From positions 1-8,062 of the forward strand of contig JACPCT010000273.1 of assembly GCA_016184445.1 (NCBI GenBank): DNA of 8,062 nucleotides. The letters are read 5' to 3'. The translations under genes were made by a program, and so were the position numbers. This DNA is from Candidatus Tectimicrobiota bacterium. GTDB lineage: Bacteria; UBA8248. Positions 1 to 5,765 of this stretch are shown in pieces (position 1 is the first letter of the stretch; each line of letters starts with the position of its first letter). Below the pieces are notes generated by a model, which searched no databases, was not told where the DNA came from, and saw only the letters and a program-made list of their open reading frames with translations.

Positions 1-1
1 G

Positions 2-109
2 GACGTGGAGGGGCACGCCGAGGTGCCGCCCCTGGCCGGCTGCCTGGAGCGCCTGCGGGGGGAGGTGGAGTACCTGCGGGTGCTGGGGTCGTACCCGGCC
101 GAGGAGTAG
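2..109 (+). CDS. pheA: Prephenate dehydratase, C-terminal end (partial)
   Basis: Only the last 35 codons of this gene lie in the window; it enters from the left edge in frame 2 and stops at TAG 107-109. The visible peptide begins DVEGHAEVPPLAGCLERLR and ends EYLRVLGSYPAEE. This matches the end of the ACT regulatory domain of prephenate dehydratases and P-proteins, where a D(I/V)EGH segment and a terminal L+VLGSYP are characteristic. The enzyme converts prephenate to phenylpyruvate in phenylalanine synthesis in the cytoplasm, and its ACT domain binds phenylalanine for feedback control. Whether a chorismate mutase domain is fused at the N terminus cannot be seen. hisC starts 23 nt downstream with no visible terminator between them, so the two are probably cotranscribed. 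The assignment rests on a short but distinctive tail. Confidence 0.85.
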   Translation, partial: DVEGHAEVPPLAGCLERLRGEVEYLRVLGSYPAEE

Positions 110-132
110 GGCCCGGCGGGGGGAGAGTGCGC

Positions 133-1221
133 ATGAAATTCCAGACGGCCCGGCCGGTGGCCGGCATCACGGTCTATCAGCCGGGGAAGCCCATCGAGGA
201 GGTGGAGCGGGAACTGGGGATCCGCGGCTCCATCAAGCTGGCCTCGAACGAGAACCCGCTCGGGCCCTCGCCCAGGGCCTTGGAGGCGGTCCAGAGGGCC
301 CTCGCGGGGATCCACCGCTACCCCGACGGCGGGGGCTACTACCTCAAGCGGGCCCTGGCCCGCCACCACGGCCTGACGCCGGAGAACTTCGTCCTGGGGA
401 ACGGGACGAACGAGGTCTTGGAGCTCGTGGCCCACGCCTGCCTCGACCCGGGGGACCCGGTGGTGTTCTCGGAGGGGGCCTTCATCGTCTACCTGATCGT
501 CTCCCAGCTCGCCTCCTGCGAGCTGCGCACGGCCCCCATGCGGGACTTCACCCACGACCTGGAGGCCATGGCCGCCCGGGTGGACGGGCGGACCAAGGTG
601 GTCTTCATCGCCAACCCGAACAACCCGACCGGGACGGCGGTGGGGGAGAGGGCCCTGCGCCGCCTGCTCGAGCGGGTGCCGGAGCGCACCCTCGTGGTGG
701 TGGACGAGGCCTACTGCCACTTCGCCCACCGGGAGGACTACCCGGACGCGGTGAAGCTCCTGCCCGAGTTCACCAACCTGGTGGCCCTGCGGACCTTCTC
801 CAAGGTGTACGGGCTGGCCGGGCTCAGGGTGGGCTATGGAGCGGCCCATCCCGAGGTGATCTCGGCCATGGAGCGGGTGCGGGAGCCCTTCAACGTGAAC
901 TCCCTGGCCCTGGCGGCGGCCGAGGCCGCCCTGGAGGACCACGCCCACGTGGAGCGGAGCATCCGGGTGAACGCCGAGGGGCGGGAGTTCTTCGTCCGGG
1001 AGCTGGCCGCCCTGGGGTTCCCCTTCGTCCCCACCCAGGGGAATTTCATGATGGTGGAGGTGGGGGACGCCAAGGGGGTGTACGAGGCCCTTCTGCGGGA
1101 GGGGGTCATCGTCCGCCCGGTGGCGGGGTACGGTTTCCCGAGGCACCTGCGGATCTCCATCGGAACCCCCGAGGAGAACCGCCGGGTGGTCGAAGTTATG
1201 GCTGAGATCACCGGGAAGTGA
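133..1221 (+). CDS. hisC: Histidinol-phosphate / aromatic aminotransferase (HisC family)
   Basis: This is a class II PLP-dependent aminotransferase of 362 residues, normal for HisC (about 350-370). Visible family marks are SNENPLGPSP near the N terminus, NPNNPTGT (161-168), VVDEAY with Asp191 and Tyr194 contacting the cofactor, TFSKVYGLAGLRVGY with Lys224 as the PLP lysine, FNVNSLALAAAEAAL, and a C-terminal LRISIG with Arg340 as the likely carboxylate-binding arginine. HisC moves an amino group from glutamate to imidazole-acetol phosphate. Members encoded beside pheA and tyrA often act on phenylpyruvate, hydroxyphenylpyruvate or prephenate, and here the gene sits between those two. I chose ATG 133 because the GGGGGGAG at 117-124 is well spaced for it; GTG 127 in the same frame lies too close to that site. 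The family is certain; the physiological substrate is inference. Confidence 0.93.
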   Translation: MKFQTARPVAGITVYQPGKPIEEVERELGIRGSIKLASNENPLGPSPRALEAVQRALAGIHRYPDGGGYYLKRALARHHGLTPENFVLGNGTNEVLELVAHACLDPGDPVVFSEGAFIVYLIVSQLASCELRTAPMRDFTHDLEAMAARVDGRTKVVFIANPNNPTGTAVGERALRRLLERVPERTLVVVDEAYCHFAHREDYPDAVKLLPEFTNLVALRTFSKVYGLAGLRVGYGAAHPEVISAMERVREPFNVNSLALAAAEAALEDHAHVERSIRVNAEGREFFVRELAALGFPFVPTQGNFMMVEVGDAKGVYEALLREGVIVRPVAGYGFPRHLRISIGTPEENRRVVEVMAEITGK

Positions 1222-1226
1222 ATATA

Positions 1227-1254
1227 TTGGAAAACAGTAAGTTGCTGGTATAAT
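1227..1254 (+). promoter_or_regulatory. Sigma70-type promoter with extended -10 upstream of tyrA
   Basis: TTGGAA (1227-1232, 4 of 6 to the -35 consensus) is followed after 16 bp by TATAAT (1249-1254), a perfect -10. The -10 is preceded by TGG, giving the extended -10 form TGnTATAAT. The element sits in the only clearly AT-rich patch between genes in a very GC-rich window, directly after the hisC stop. Initiation would be expected near 1261, leaving a leader of about 24 nt before the tyrA ATG at 1285. It indicates that tyrA-cmk can be transcribed independently of pheA-hisC. Confidence 0.78.
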
Positions 1255-1284
1255 CTTATCTCGTTTCTTGTTTTCGGGGGTTTC

Positions 1285-2151
1285 ATGCCGTTTCTCTTCG
1301 AGCAGATGACCATCATTGGGGTGGGACTCGTCGGGGGCTCGATCGCCCGGGCCGCCCGGGGGCGGGGGCTGGTCCGCCGCTTCGTGGGGTCGGGGCGGGG
1401 GGCCCCCAACCTGGAGCGGGCGCTCGCCCTGGGGGTTGTGGACCGGGTGGAGCGGGACCACCGGGCGGCGGTGCGGGACTCAGACCTCGTGGTGGTCGGC
1501 ACCCCGGTCCGGGCGGCGGTCGAGGTGGTCCGCAACATTTTGCCGGAGATGCGGCCTGGAGCGGTCTTGACGGATGTGGGGAGCGTGAAGGGGCCTTTCG
1601 TCCGGGCGGTGGAGGGGATGGACCTCCGCCAGGTGCGCTTCGTGGGGGGGCACCCCATCGCGGGGACGGAGAAGTCCGGCGTGGAGGCCAGCTTCCCGGA
1701 GCTTTTCGAGAACCGGCGGACCATCCTCACGCCTACCTCCAAAACCGACCCCCAGGCCCTCCAGGCCCTCAAATCCCTCTGGGAGGGGGTGGGGGCCCAG
1801 GTGGACATCCTGGACCCCGAGACGCATGATCGGATCCTATCGGATATCAGTCACTTACCTCACCTGATCGCATATGCTTTGGTAGATACCGCGCTCAAGG
1901 GGGTGGGGCTCCCCTACGCGGCGGGAGGGTTCCGGGACTTCACCCGGATCGCCTCGAGCAGCCCCGAGATGTGGCGGGAGATATGCCTGGACAACCGGGA
2001 GGCCCTGGTGGCCTCGCTCGATGTGTTCGAGGAGCGCCTCGCCGCCCTGCGCCGGATGGTGGAGAGAGGGGACGGGGAAGGGATGGAAGGGGTCTTCCGG
2101 CGGGCCAAGGAGGGCCGGGACGGCTGGCTGAAGGGCAAGGGCTGGGCATGA
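1285..2151 (+). CDS. tyrA: Prephenate dehydrogenase
   Basis: The product is 288 residues, the usual size of a monofunctional TyrA without an ACT or chorismate mutase domain. It oxidatively decarboxylates prephenate to 4-hydroxyphenylpyruvate in tyrosine synthesis; the NAD(P) preference cannot be fixed by eye. The N-terminal Rossmann fold has the dinucleotide loop GVGLVGGS (12-19), then TDVGSVKG (Ser100), and GGHPIAGTEKSG (His123), which is the hallmark of the family. The C-terminal helical half begins around residue 181 with HDRILSDISHLPHLIAYAL (His190, His193) and continues with GGFRDFTRIASSSPEMW. ATG 1285 follows a modest GGGGG ribosome site at 1276-1280; Met8 (1306) is a possible but less supported alternative. 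The stop overlaps the cmk start (ATGA), implying translational coupling. Codons 181-202 have unusually AT-rich third positions. With no ACT domain visible, tyrosine feedback would have to act elsewhere. Confidence 0.95.
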   Translation: MPFLFEQMTIIGVGLVGGSIARAARGRGLVRRFVGSGRGAPNLERALALGVVDRVERDHRAAVRDSDLVVVGTPVRAAVEVVRNILPEMRPGAVLTDVGSVKGPFVRAVEGMDLRQVRFVGGHPIAGTEKSGVEASFPELFENRRTILTPTSKTDPQALQALKSLWEGVGAQVDILDPETHDRILSDISHLPHLIAYALVDTALKGVGLPYAAGGFRDFTRIASSSPEMWREICLDNREALVASLDVFEERLAALRRMVERGDGEGMEGVFRRAKEGRDGWLKGKGWA

Positions 2152-2840
2152 GGGAGGGCATCGTCATCCCGGTGGACGGCCCGGCCGGCTCGGGCAAGAG
2201 CACCATGGCCAAGGCCATCGCGGACCATTTCGGGTTGGATTATCTGGAGACGGGGGCCCTCTACCGGGCGGTGGGCCTCATGGTCCTCGACCGGGGCGGG
2301 GACCCGGACGACGCGGAGCTGGCCGCCCGTTGCGCCCGGGAGATGCGCTTCGAGTGCCGCAAGACCCCCCAGGGCTGGCGGAATTTCCTCGATGGGCGGG
2401 ACGTGACCCAGGCCCTCCGGGAGGAGCGGGTGAGCGACGCCGCCTCGCGGGTCTCGGCTTTCCCCCCCGTGCGGCAGGCTCTTTTGTCCTTCCAGCGGAG
2501 CTATAAAGAGCGCCGGGGGGCCGTCGTGGACGGCCGGGACATCGGGACGATGGTTTTCCCCGAGGCCCGGCTGAAATTCTTCCTCGACGCGGACATCGAG
2601 GTCCGCATCCAGCGGCGCTTCAGGGAGCTCCGGGAGAGGGGAATCCCCTTCGACGAGGTCCGCCTGGGCGGGGCCATCCGGGCCCGGGACCGCCGGGACC
2701 GGGAGCGGGCCGCCGCCCCCCTCCTCGCCGCCCCGGACGCGGTGCGCGTGGACACCTCCGATCGGTCCATTGACCAAGTGCTGGCCTCCATGCTAGAGAA
2801 GGTCCGCGAGGTGTACGGGGAAGTGATTGAGGCGCCTTGA
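2148..2840 (+). CDS. cmk: (d)CMP kinase
   Basis: This cytidylate kinase of 230 residues phosphorylates CMP and dCMP with ATP for nucleotide recycling in the cytoplasm. The P-loop GPAGSGKST is at 11-19. LDYLETGALYRAVG follows and matches the family's (D)TGAMYRA motif with Leu where Met is usual. VDGRDIGTMVFPEA (DGRDIGT at 128-134) and the lid segment RDRRDRERAAAPLL (around 180-193) are diagnostic of Cmk, as is the CMP-binding insert. ATG 2148 overlaps the tyrA stop by 4 nt; the same frame stays open back to 1971, but that extension has no Cmk homology and lies inside tyrA. cmk directly upstream of rpsA is a long-conserved arrangement in many Gram-negative bacteria. In related clusters aroA often lies between tyrA and cmk; it is absent here. 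Confidence 0.95.
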   Translation: MREGIVIPVDGPAGSGKSTMAKAIADHFGLDYLETGALYRAVGLMVLDRGGDPDDAELAARCAREMRFECRKTPQGWRNFLDGRDVTQALREERVSDAASRVSAFPPVRQALLSFQRSYKERRGAVVDGRDIGTMVFPEARLKFFLDADIEVRIQRRFRELRERGIPFDEVRLGGAIRARDRRDRERAAAPLLAAPDAVRVDTSDRSIDQVLASMLEKVREVYGEVIEAP

Positions 2841-2846
2841 GTTGTG

Positions 2847-2875
2847 TTGACGCCCCCCCGTTCCTGAAATAGGAT
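2847..2875 (+). promoter_or_regulatory. Sigma70-type promoter upstream of rpsA
   Basis: TTGACG (2847-2852, 5 of 6 to the -35 consensus) and TAGGAT (2870-2875, 4 of 6 to the -10 consensus) are separated by exactly 17 bp. The pair starts just after the cmk stop. The spacer opens with a run of seven C (2853-2859). Initiation would be expected near 2882, giving a leader of about 100 nt before the rpsA ATG. A dedicated promoter fits the high demand for S1. Confidence 0.68.
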
Positions 2876-2906
2876 AGCTGGCACCGCCGGTACGATTGCC
2901 GCTGGC

Positions 2907-2939
2907 TCGGGAGGCGCTCGGGGCGCCCTTCGGGAGGCG
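2907..2939 (+). promoter_or_regulatory. Foldable rpsA leader: direct repeat and competing hairpins
   Basis: The 10-mer TCGGGAGGCG occurs at 2907-2916 and again at 2930-2939. The stretch between them, GCGCCC (2923-2928), can pair either upstream (GGCGC 2913-2917 with GCGCC 2923-2927, 5-nt loop) or downstream, as a stem closed by a C(TTCG)G tetraloop (C2928-G2933) and continued by pairing of 2924-2926 with 2937-2939. The two folds exclude each other. In gammaproteobacteria, S1 is known to repress its own mRNA through a structured leader with a weak Shine-Dalgarno site. A similar role here is inference from position and from the weak ribosome site, not from homology. Confidence 0.4.
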
Positions 2940-2981
2940 GCGTTTTCCCCTGCTTCCCCTACTCCGAGGTTGGCTTCCCAG

Positions 2982-4715
2982 ATGACCGAATCACCCACCC
3001 AATCCCCTTCCCGCAGCTTCAATATTCCCGAGGGAGCCGACGCCGACTCCCTCTCGCCTGAGCAGATGGAAGAGCTATACGCCTCGACCCTGCAGGTGAA
3101 GGACGGCGAAATCGTCAAAGGCAGGGTCGTCGGCTTCGAGGGCGACTACATCCTGGTGGACGTGGGCTACAAGTCCGAGGGCCTGGTCCCCCGCAACGAG
3201 TTCCCGGACGGGGGGCGCAAGCTCCAGCCGGGGGACGAGGTCGAGGTCTACGTCGAGGAGCGCGAGGACGAGGACGGCCTCATCGCCCTCTCCAAGGAAA
3301 AGGCCAACCGGATCAAGGTCTGGGACGAGATCAGCAAGGCCTACGACAACGGCCAGACCGTCTCCGGCGAGGTGGTCGCCCGCATCAAGGGCGGCCTCAC
3401 GGTGGACATCGGGCTCAAGGCCTTCCTGCCCGGCTCCCAGGTGGACCTGCGGCCCGTCCGCAACCTCGACCAGTTCATCGGCAAGCGCTTCGACCTGAAG
3501 ATCATCAAGCTCAACCGCAAGCGGGGGAACATCGTGCTCTCCCGCCGCGTGCTCCTCGAGGACGAGCGGGCCGAGCTCAAGCGCGAGACCCTCTCCAAGC
3601 TCCACGAGGGCCAGCAGATCGTGGGCGTGGTGAAGAACATCACCGACTACGGCGCCTTCATCGACCTGGGCGGGATCGACGGCCTCCTGCACATCACCGA
3701 CATGTCCTGGGGCCGGGTGAGCCACCCGAGCGAACTCCTCTCGATCGGGGACACCGTCAAGGTGGCGGTCCTCAAGTACGACCGCGAGCGCGAGCGCGTC
3801 TCCCTGGGCCACAAGCAGATCACGCCCGACCCGTGGGAGGACGTGGAGATCAAGTACCCCATCACCGGGCGGGTGAAGGGCCGGGTCGTCTCCATCACCG
3901 ACTACGGCGCCTTCGTCGAGCTCGAGCAGGGGGTGGAAGGCCTCGTCCACGTCTCCGAGATGTCCTGGACGCGCCGGGTGCGGCACCCCTCCAAGATCGT
4001 GCAGGTGGGGGACATCGTCGAGGCCGTGGTCCTCAATCTGGACAAGGAGGCGCGGCGCATCTCGCTGGGCATGAAGCAGATCGAGGCCAACCCCTGGACC
4101 ACGGTGGAGGAGAAGTACCCCGTGGGCACCAAGGTGCAGGGCAAGGTGCGCAACCTCACCGAGTTCGGCGCCTTCGTGGCCCTGGACGAGGGGATCGACG
4201 GCCTCATCCACATCTCGGATATCTCCTGGAGCCAGCGCTTCAAGCACCCCTCCGAGATCCTGCGCAAGGGCCAGGAGGTCGAGGCCGTGGTCCTCAGCGT
4301 GGACGTGGAGAAGGAGCGCCTCTCCCTCGGGATGAAGCAGCTCGCCCAGGACCCCTGGACCGACATCGACAACCGCTACGCCGTCGGCGACGACGTGGAG
4401 GCCAAGGTCACCAAGATCACCAACTTCGGCGTCTTCGCGGCGCCGGAGGACGACCTGGAGGGCCTCGTCCACATCTCCGAGCTGAGCGCCCAGAAGGTGA
4501 GCAAGCCCGAGGAGGTCGTCCGCGTGGGCGATGTCTTCCGGATGCGCGTCATCAAGATCGAGCCGGAGCAGCGCCGGCTCGGCCTGAGCATCCGGGCCTA
4601 CGTCGAGGGCACGGGCGAGGAGGCCCTCATCAGCCGCGCGCCCGAGCCGGCGCCGGCGGAGGTCTCCGCTCCGGAGGGTCCAGGCGCCGCCGAGGATGAG
4701 GCCGGGGAGAAGTAG
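2982..4715 (+). CDS. rpsA: 30S ribosomal protein S1, six S1 domains
   Basis: The product is 577 residues with six OB-fold S1 repeats, the full-length Gram-negative form. Approximate domains are 42-107, 125-190, 210-277, 294-362, 381-449 and 468-537. Domains 3 to 6 show the clearest RNA-binding consensus (for example ITDYGAFIDLGGIDGLLHITDMSW in domain 3). Domains 1 and 2 are divergent, as expected for the ribosome-docking pair that contacts S2. S1 binds mRNA leaders on the 30S platform and unfolds them for initiation. A roughly 40-residue acidic tail rich in Ala, Pro and Glu follows domain 6 and looks disordered. The start is ATG 2982, 12 nt after a weak GAGG (2966-2969); the in-frame TTG at 2970 touches that GAGG and is unlikely. 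Gly and Arg codons favour GGC and CGC, whereas neighbouring genes favour GGG and CGG, consistent with high expression. sppA follows after 21 nt. Confidence 0.97.
   Translation: MTESPTQSPSRSFNIPEGADADSLSPEQMEELYASTLQVKDGEIVKGRVVGFEGDYILVDVGYKSEGLVPRNEFPDGGRKLQPGDEVEVYVEEREDEDGLIALSKEKANRIKVWDEISKAYDNGQTVSGEVVARIKGGLTVDIGLKAFLPGSQVDLRPVRNLDQFIGKRFDLKIIKLNRKRGNIVLSRRVLLEDERAELKRETLSKLHEGQQIVGVVKNITDYGAFIDLGGIDGLLHITDMSWGRVSHPSELLSIGDTVKVAVLKYDRERERVSLGHKQITPDPWEDVEIKYPITGRVKGRVVSITDYGAFVELEQGVEGLVHVSEMSWTRRVRHPSKIVQVGDIVEAVVLNLDKEARRISLGMKQIEANPWTTVEEKYPVGTKVQGKVRNLTEFGAFVALDEGIDGLIHISDISWSQRFKHPSEILRKGQEVEAVVLSVDVEKERLSLGMKQLAQDPWTDIDNRYAVGDDVEAKVTKITNFGVFAAPEDDLEGLVHISELSAQKVSKPEEVVRVGDVFRMRVIKIEPEQRRLGLSIRAYVEGTGEEALISRAPEPAPAEVSAPEGPGAAEDEAGEK
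3638..3914 (+). repeat. Internal repeat of S1 domains 3 and 4
   Basis: A 22-nt block encoding ITDYGAF is identical at 3638-3659 and 3893-3914, 255 bp (85 codons) apart, the length of one S1 domain plus linker. Domain 5 carries a diverged copy near 4155 (LTEFGAF). This is the protein repeat visible at the DNA level. Such close identity could reflect gene conversion or shared codon preference within rpsA. Confidence 0.7.
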
Positions 4716-4736
4716 GGCGCCCCGGGAGGTGAGCCC

Positions 4737-5654
4737 ATGCGCCGGCGGTTGCCCCTAGGGGTCCTGCTTTCGGTGCTCGCGTTTCTGGCGGTGGCGGCGG
4801 GGGTCTGGGGGCTCTCCCAGATTCTGGTGAGGAGCCTCCTGCTGGAGCCGGAGACGGACGGAGCCTCGCGGGCGGTGGGGGTCCTCCGCATCCAGGGGGG
4901 CATCTTCGACGCCCGCGGCACGGTGGGGGCGCTTGAGCGCCTGGCGAAAAGGCCCGAAGTCAAGGCCGTCCTGATCCGGATCGAGAGCCCGGGCGGGGCG
5001 GTGGCGCCCACCCAGGAGATATACGAGGAGGTGCTCCGCCTGCGCCGGTCGGGGCTCAAGGTGGTCGCCTCCATGGGCGGCGTGGCCGCCTCGGGCGGGT
5101 ACTACGTCGCGGCGGCGGCGGACAAGATATACGCCAACCCCGGCACCATCACCGGCAGCATCGGGGTGGTGATGGTTCTGCCCAACGTCGAGAGGGTGCT
5201 CGGGGCGGTCGGGCTGCAGGTGAACGTGATCAAGAGCGGCCCGGGCAAGGATGTGGCCTCTCCCTTCCGGGCCATGACGGACCGGGACAGGGAGATCCTC
5301 CAGCGGGTGGTGGACGATACCTATTCCCAGTTCGTCCGCGCGGTCGCGGAGGGCCGGAAGATGCCCGGGGAGAGGGTGCGCGAGCTCGCCGACGGCAGCA
5401 TCTTCAGCGGGGAGCGGGCCAAGGAGCTCGGCCTCGTGGACGCCCTGGGCACCGAGCGCGACGCGGTCATGGAGGCGGCGCGGCTGGGTGGCATCCCCGG
5501 CGAGCCCAGGCTCATCGAAATGAGGCCCGAGACCGGCTTCTGGGGCCTGCTGAGCGGCATGGCCCGCTCGTGGACGGGGTGGCTCGGAGTGGACGGGACG
5601 CGCTTTTTGGGGGACGCCCCGGCCGTGCTAGAGTACATGTGGAGGCTTTCGTGA
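4737..5654 (+). CDS. sppA: Signal peptide peptidase SppA, single-domain type
   Basis: This 305-residue serine protease of family S49 has the short, Bacillus-like single-domain architecture rather than the duplicated 67-kDa E. coli form. One N-terminal membrane anchor spans about residues 5-27 after an MRRR start, so the catalytic part should face the periplasm. The core shows IRIESPGGAV, then MGGVAASGGYYVA with Ser119 as the likely nucleophile, TGSIGVV, and IKSGPGKDVASPF with Lys171 as the likely general base. The 52-residue Ser-Lys spacing matches what I recall for the B. subtilis enzyme (Ser147/Lys199). SppA degrades signal peptides left in the membrane after export. A strong ribosome site GGGAGGTGA (4724-4732) supports ATG 4737. 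It is only 21 nt from rpsA, so it is very likely cotranscribed; rpsA-sppA-ihf order recurs in deltaproteobacteria-like genomes. Confidence 0.93.
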   Translation: MRRRLPLGVLLSVLAFLAVAAGVWGLSQILVRSLLLEPETDGASRAVGVLRIQGGIFDARGTVGALERLAKRPEVKAVLIRIESPGGAVAPTQEIYEEVLRLRRSGLKVVASMGGVAASGGYYVAAAADKIYANPGTITGSIGVVMVLPNVERVLGAVGLQVNVIKSGPGKDVASPFRAMTDRDREILQRVVDDTYSQFVRAVAEGRKMPGERVRELADGSIFSGERAKELGLVDALGTERDAVMEAARLGGIPGEPRLIEMRPETGFWGLLSGMARSWTGWLGVDGTRFLGDAPAVLEYMWRLS

Positions 5655-5658
5655 GCGT

Positions 5659-5681
5659 CGCCGCGGGGGAGCTGCGCGGCG
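5659..5681 (+). other. GC-rich hairpin after sppA
   Basis: A perfect 7-bp stem, CGCCGCG (5659-5665) with CGCGGCG (5675-5681), encloses a 9-nt loop and begins 5 nt after the sppA stop. No T run follows, so it is not a standard intrinsic terminator. It could protect the 3' end of rpsA-sppA mRNA, act as a partial terminator, or be chance in GC-rich DNA. The rest of the 111-nt gap shows a small GGGG-ATT-CCCC inverted repeat (5706-5716) and no convincing promoter. Confidence 0.4.
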
Positions 5682-5747
5682 TCTGAGCACTCGCCGCCGG
5701 GAGGGGGGGATTCCCCGGAGCGCGGTCCTGCGACGAGCGCATTCGCC

Positions 5748-5755
5748 AAGGAGGT
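5748..5755 (+). promoter_or_regulatory. Near-perfect Shine-Dalgarno for the IHF/HU gene
   Basis: AAGGAGGT is fully complementary to the usual 16S rRNA anti-Shine-Dalgarno core. It ends 10 nt before ATG 5766 and fixes that start. It is the strongest ribosome site in the window, consistent with an abundant nucleoid protein. Confidence 0.75.
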
Positions 5756-5765
5756 CGCCGTTCCC

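Noticed and set aside
127..132. GTG start for hisC two codons upstream
   Set aside because: The purine-rich ribosome site directly abuts it; spacing fits ATG 133 much better.
1358..1402. G-run cluster in the 5' part of tyrA as a G-quadruplex
   Set aside because: Only three closely spaced runs; the fourth requires a 17-nt loop or zero-length loop, and such runs are expected at this GC content.
834..1808. 324-codon minus-strand open frame across hisC and tyrA
   Set aside because: Ser/Thr/Arg-rich low-quality translation spanning two genuine genes and the promoter between them; no homology signature.
1971..2147. Upstream extension of the cmk frame to an earlier ATG
   Set aside because: It lies within tyrA, encodes no Cmk-like sequence and is pre-empted by the ATGA-coupled start at 2148.
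2970..2981. TTG start for rpsA four codons upstream
   Set aside because: It touches the GAGG site, leaving no spacer; ATG 2982 is the more reasonable start.
3075..4472. 465-codon open frame on the minus strand opposite rpsA
   Set aside because: It is the reverse complement of a GC-rich, codon-biased gene; the translation is a monotonous Leu/Val/Asp/Gly/His mix with no fold signature, while the plus strand encodes unmistakable S1 domains.
3833..4699. 288-codon plus-strand frame inside rpsA
   Set aside because: Out-of-frame shadow rich in Gly, Arg and Pro; a by-product of GC-rich codons.
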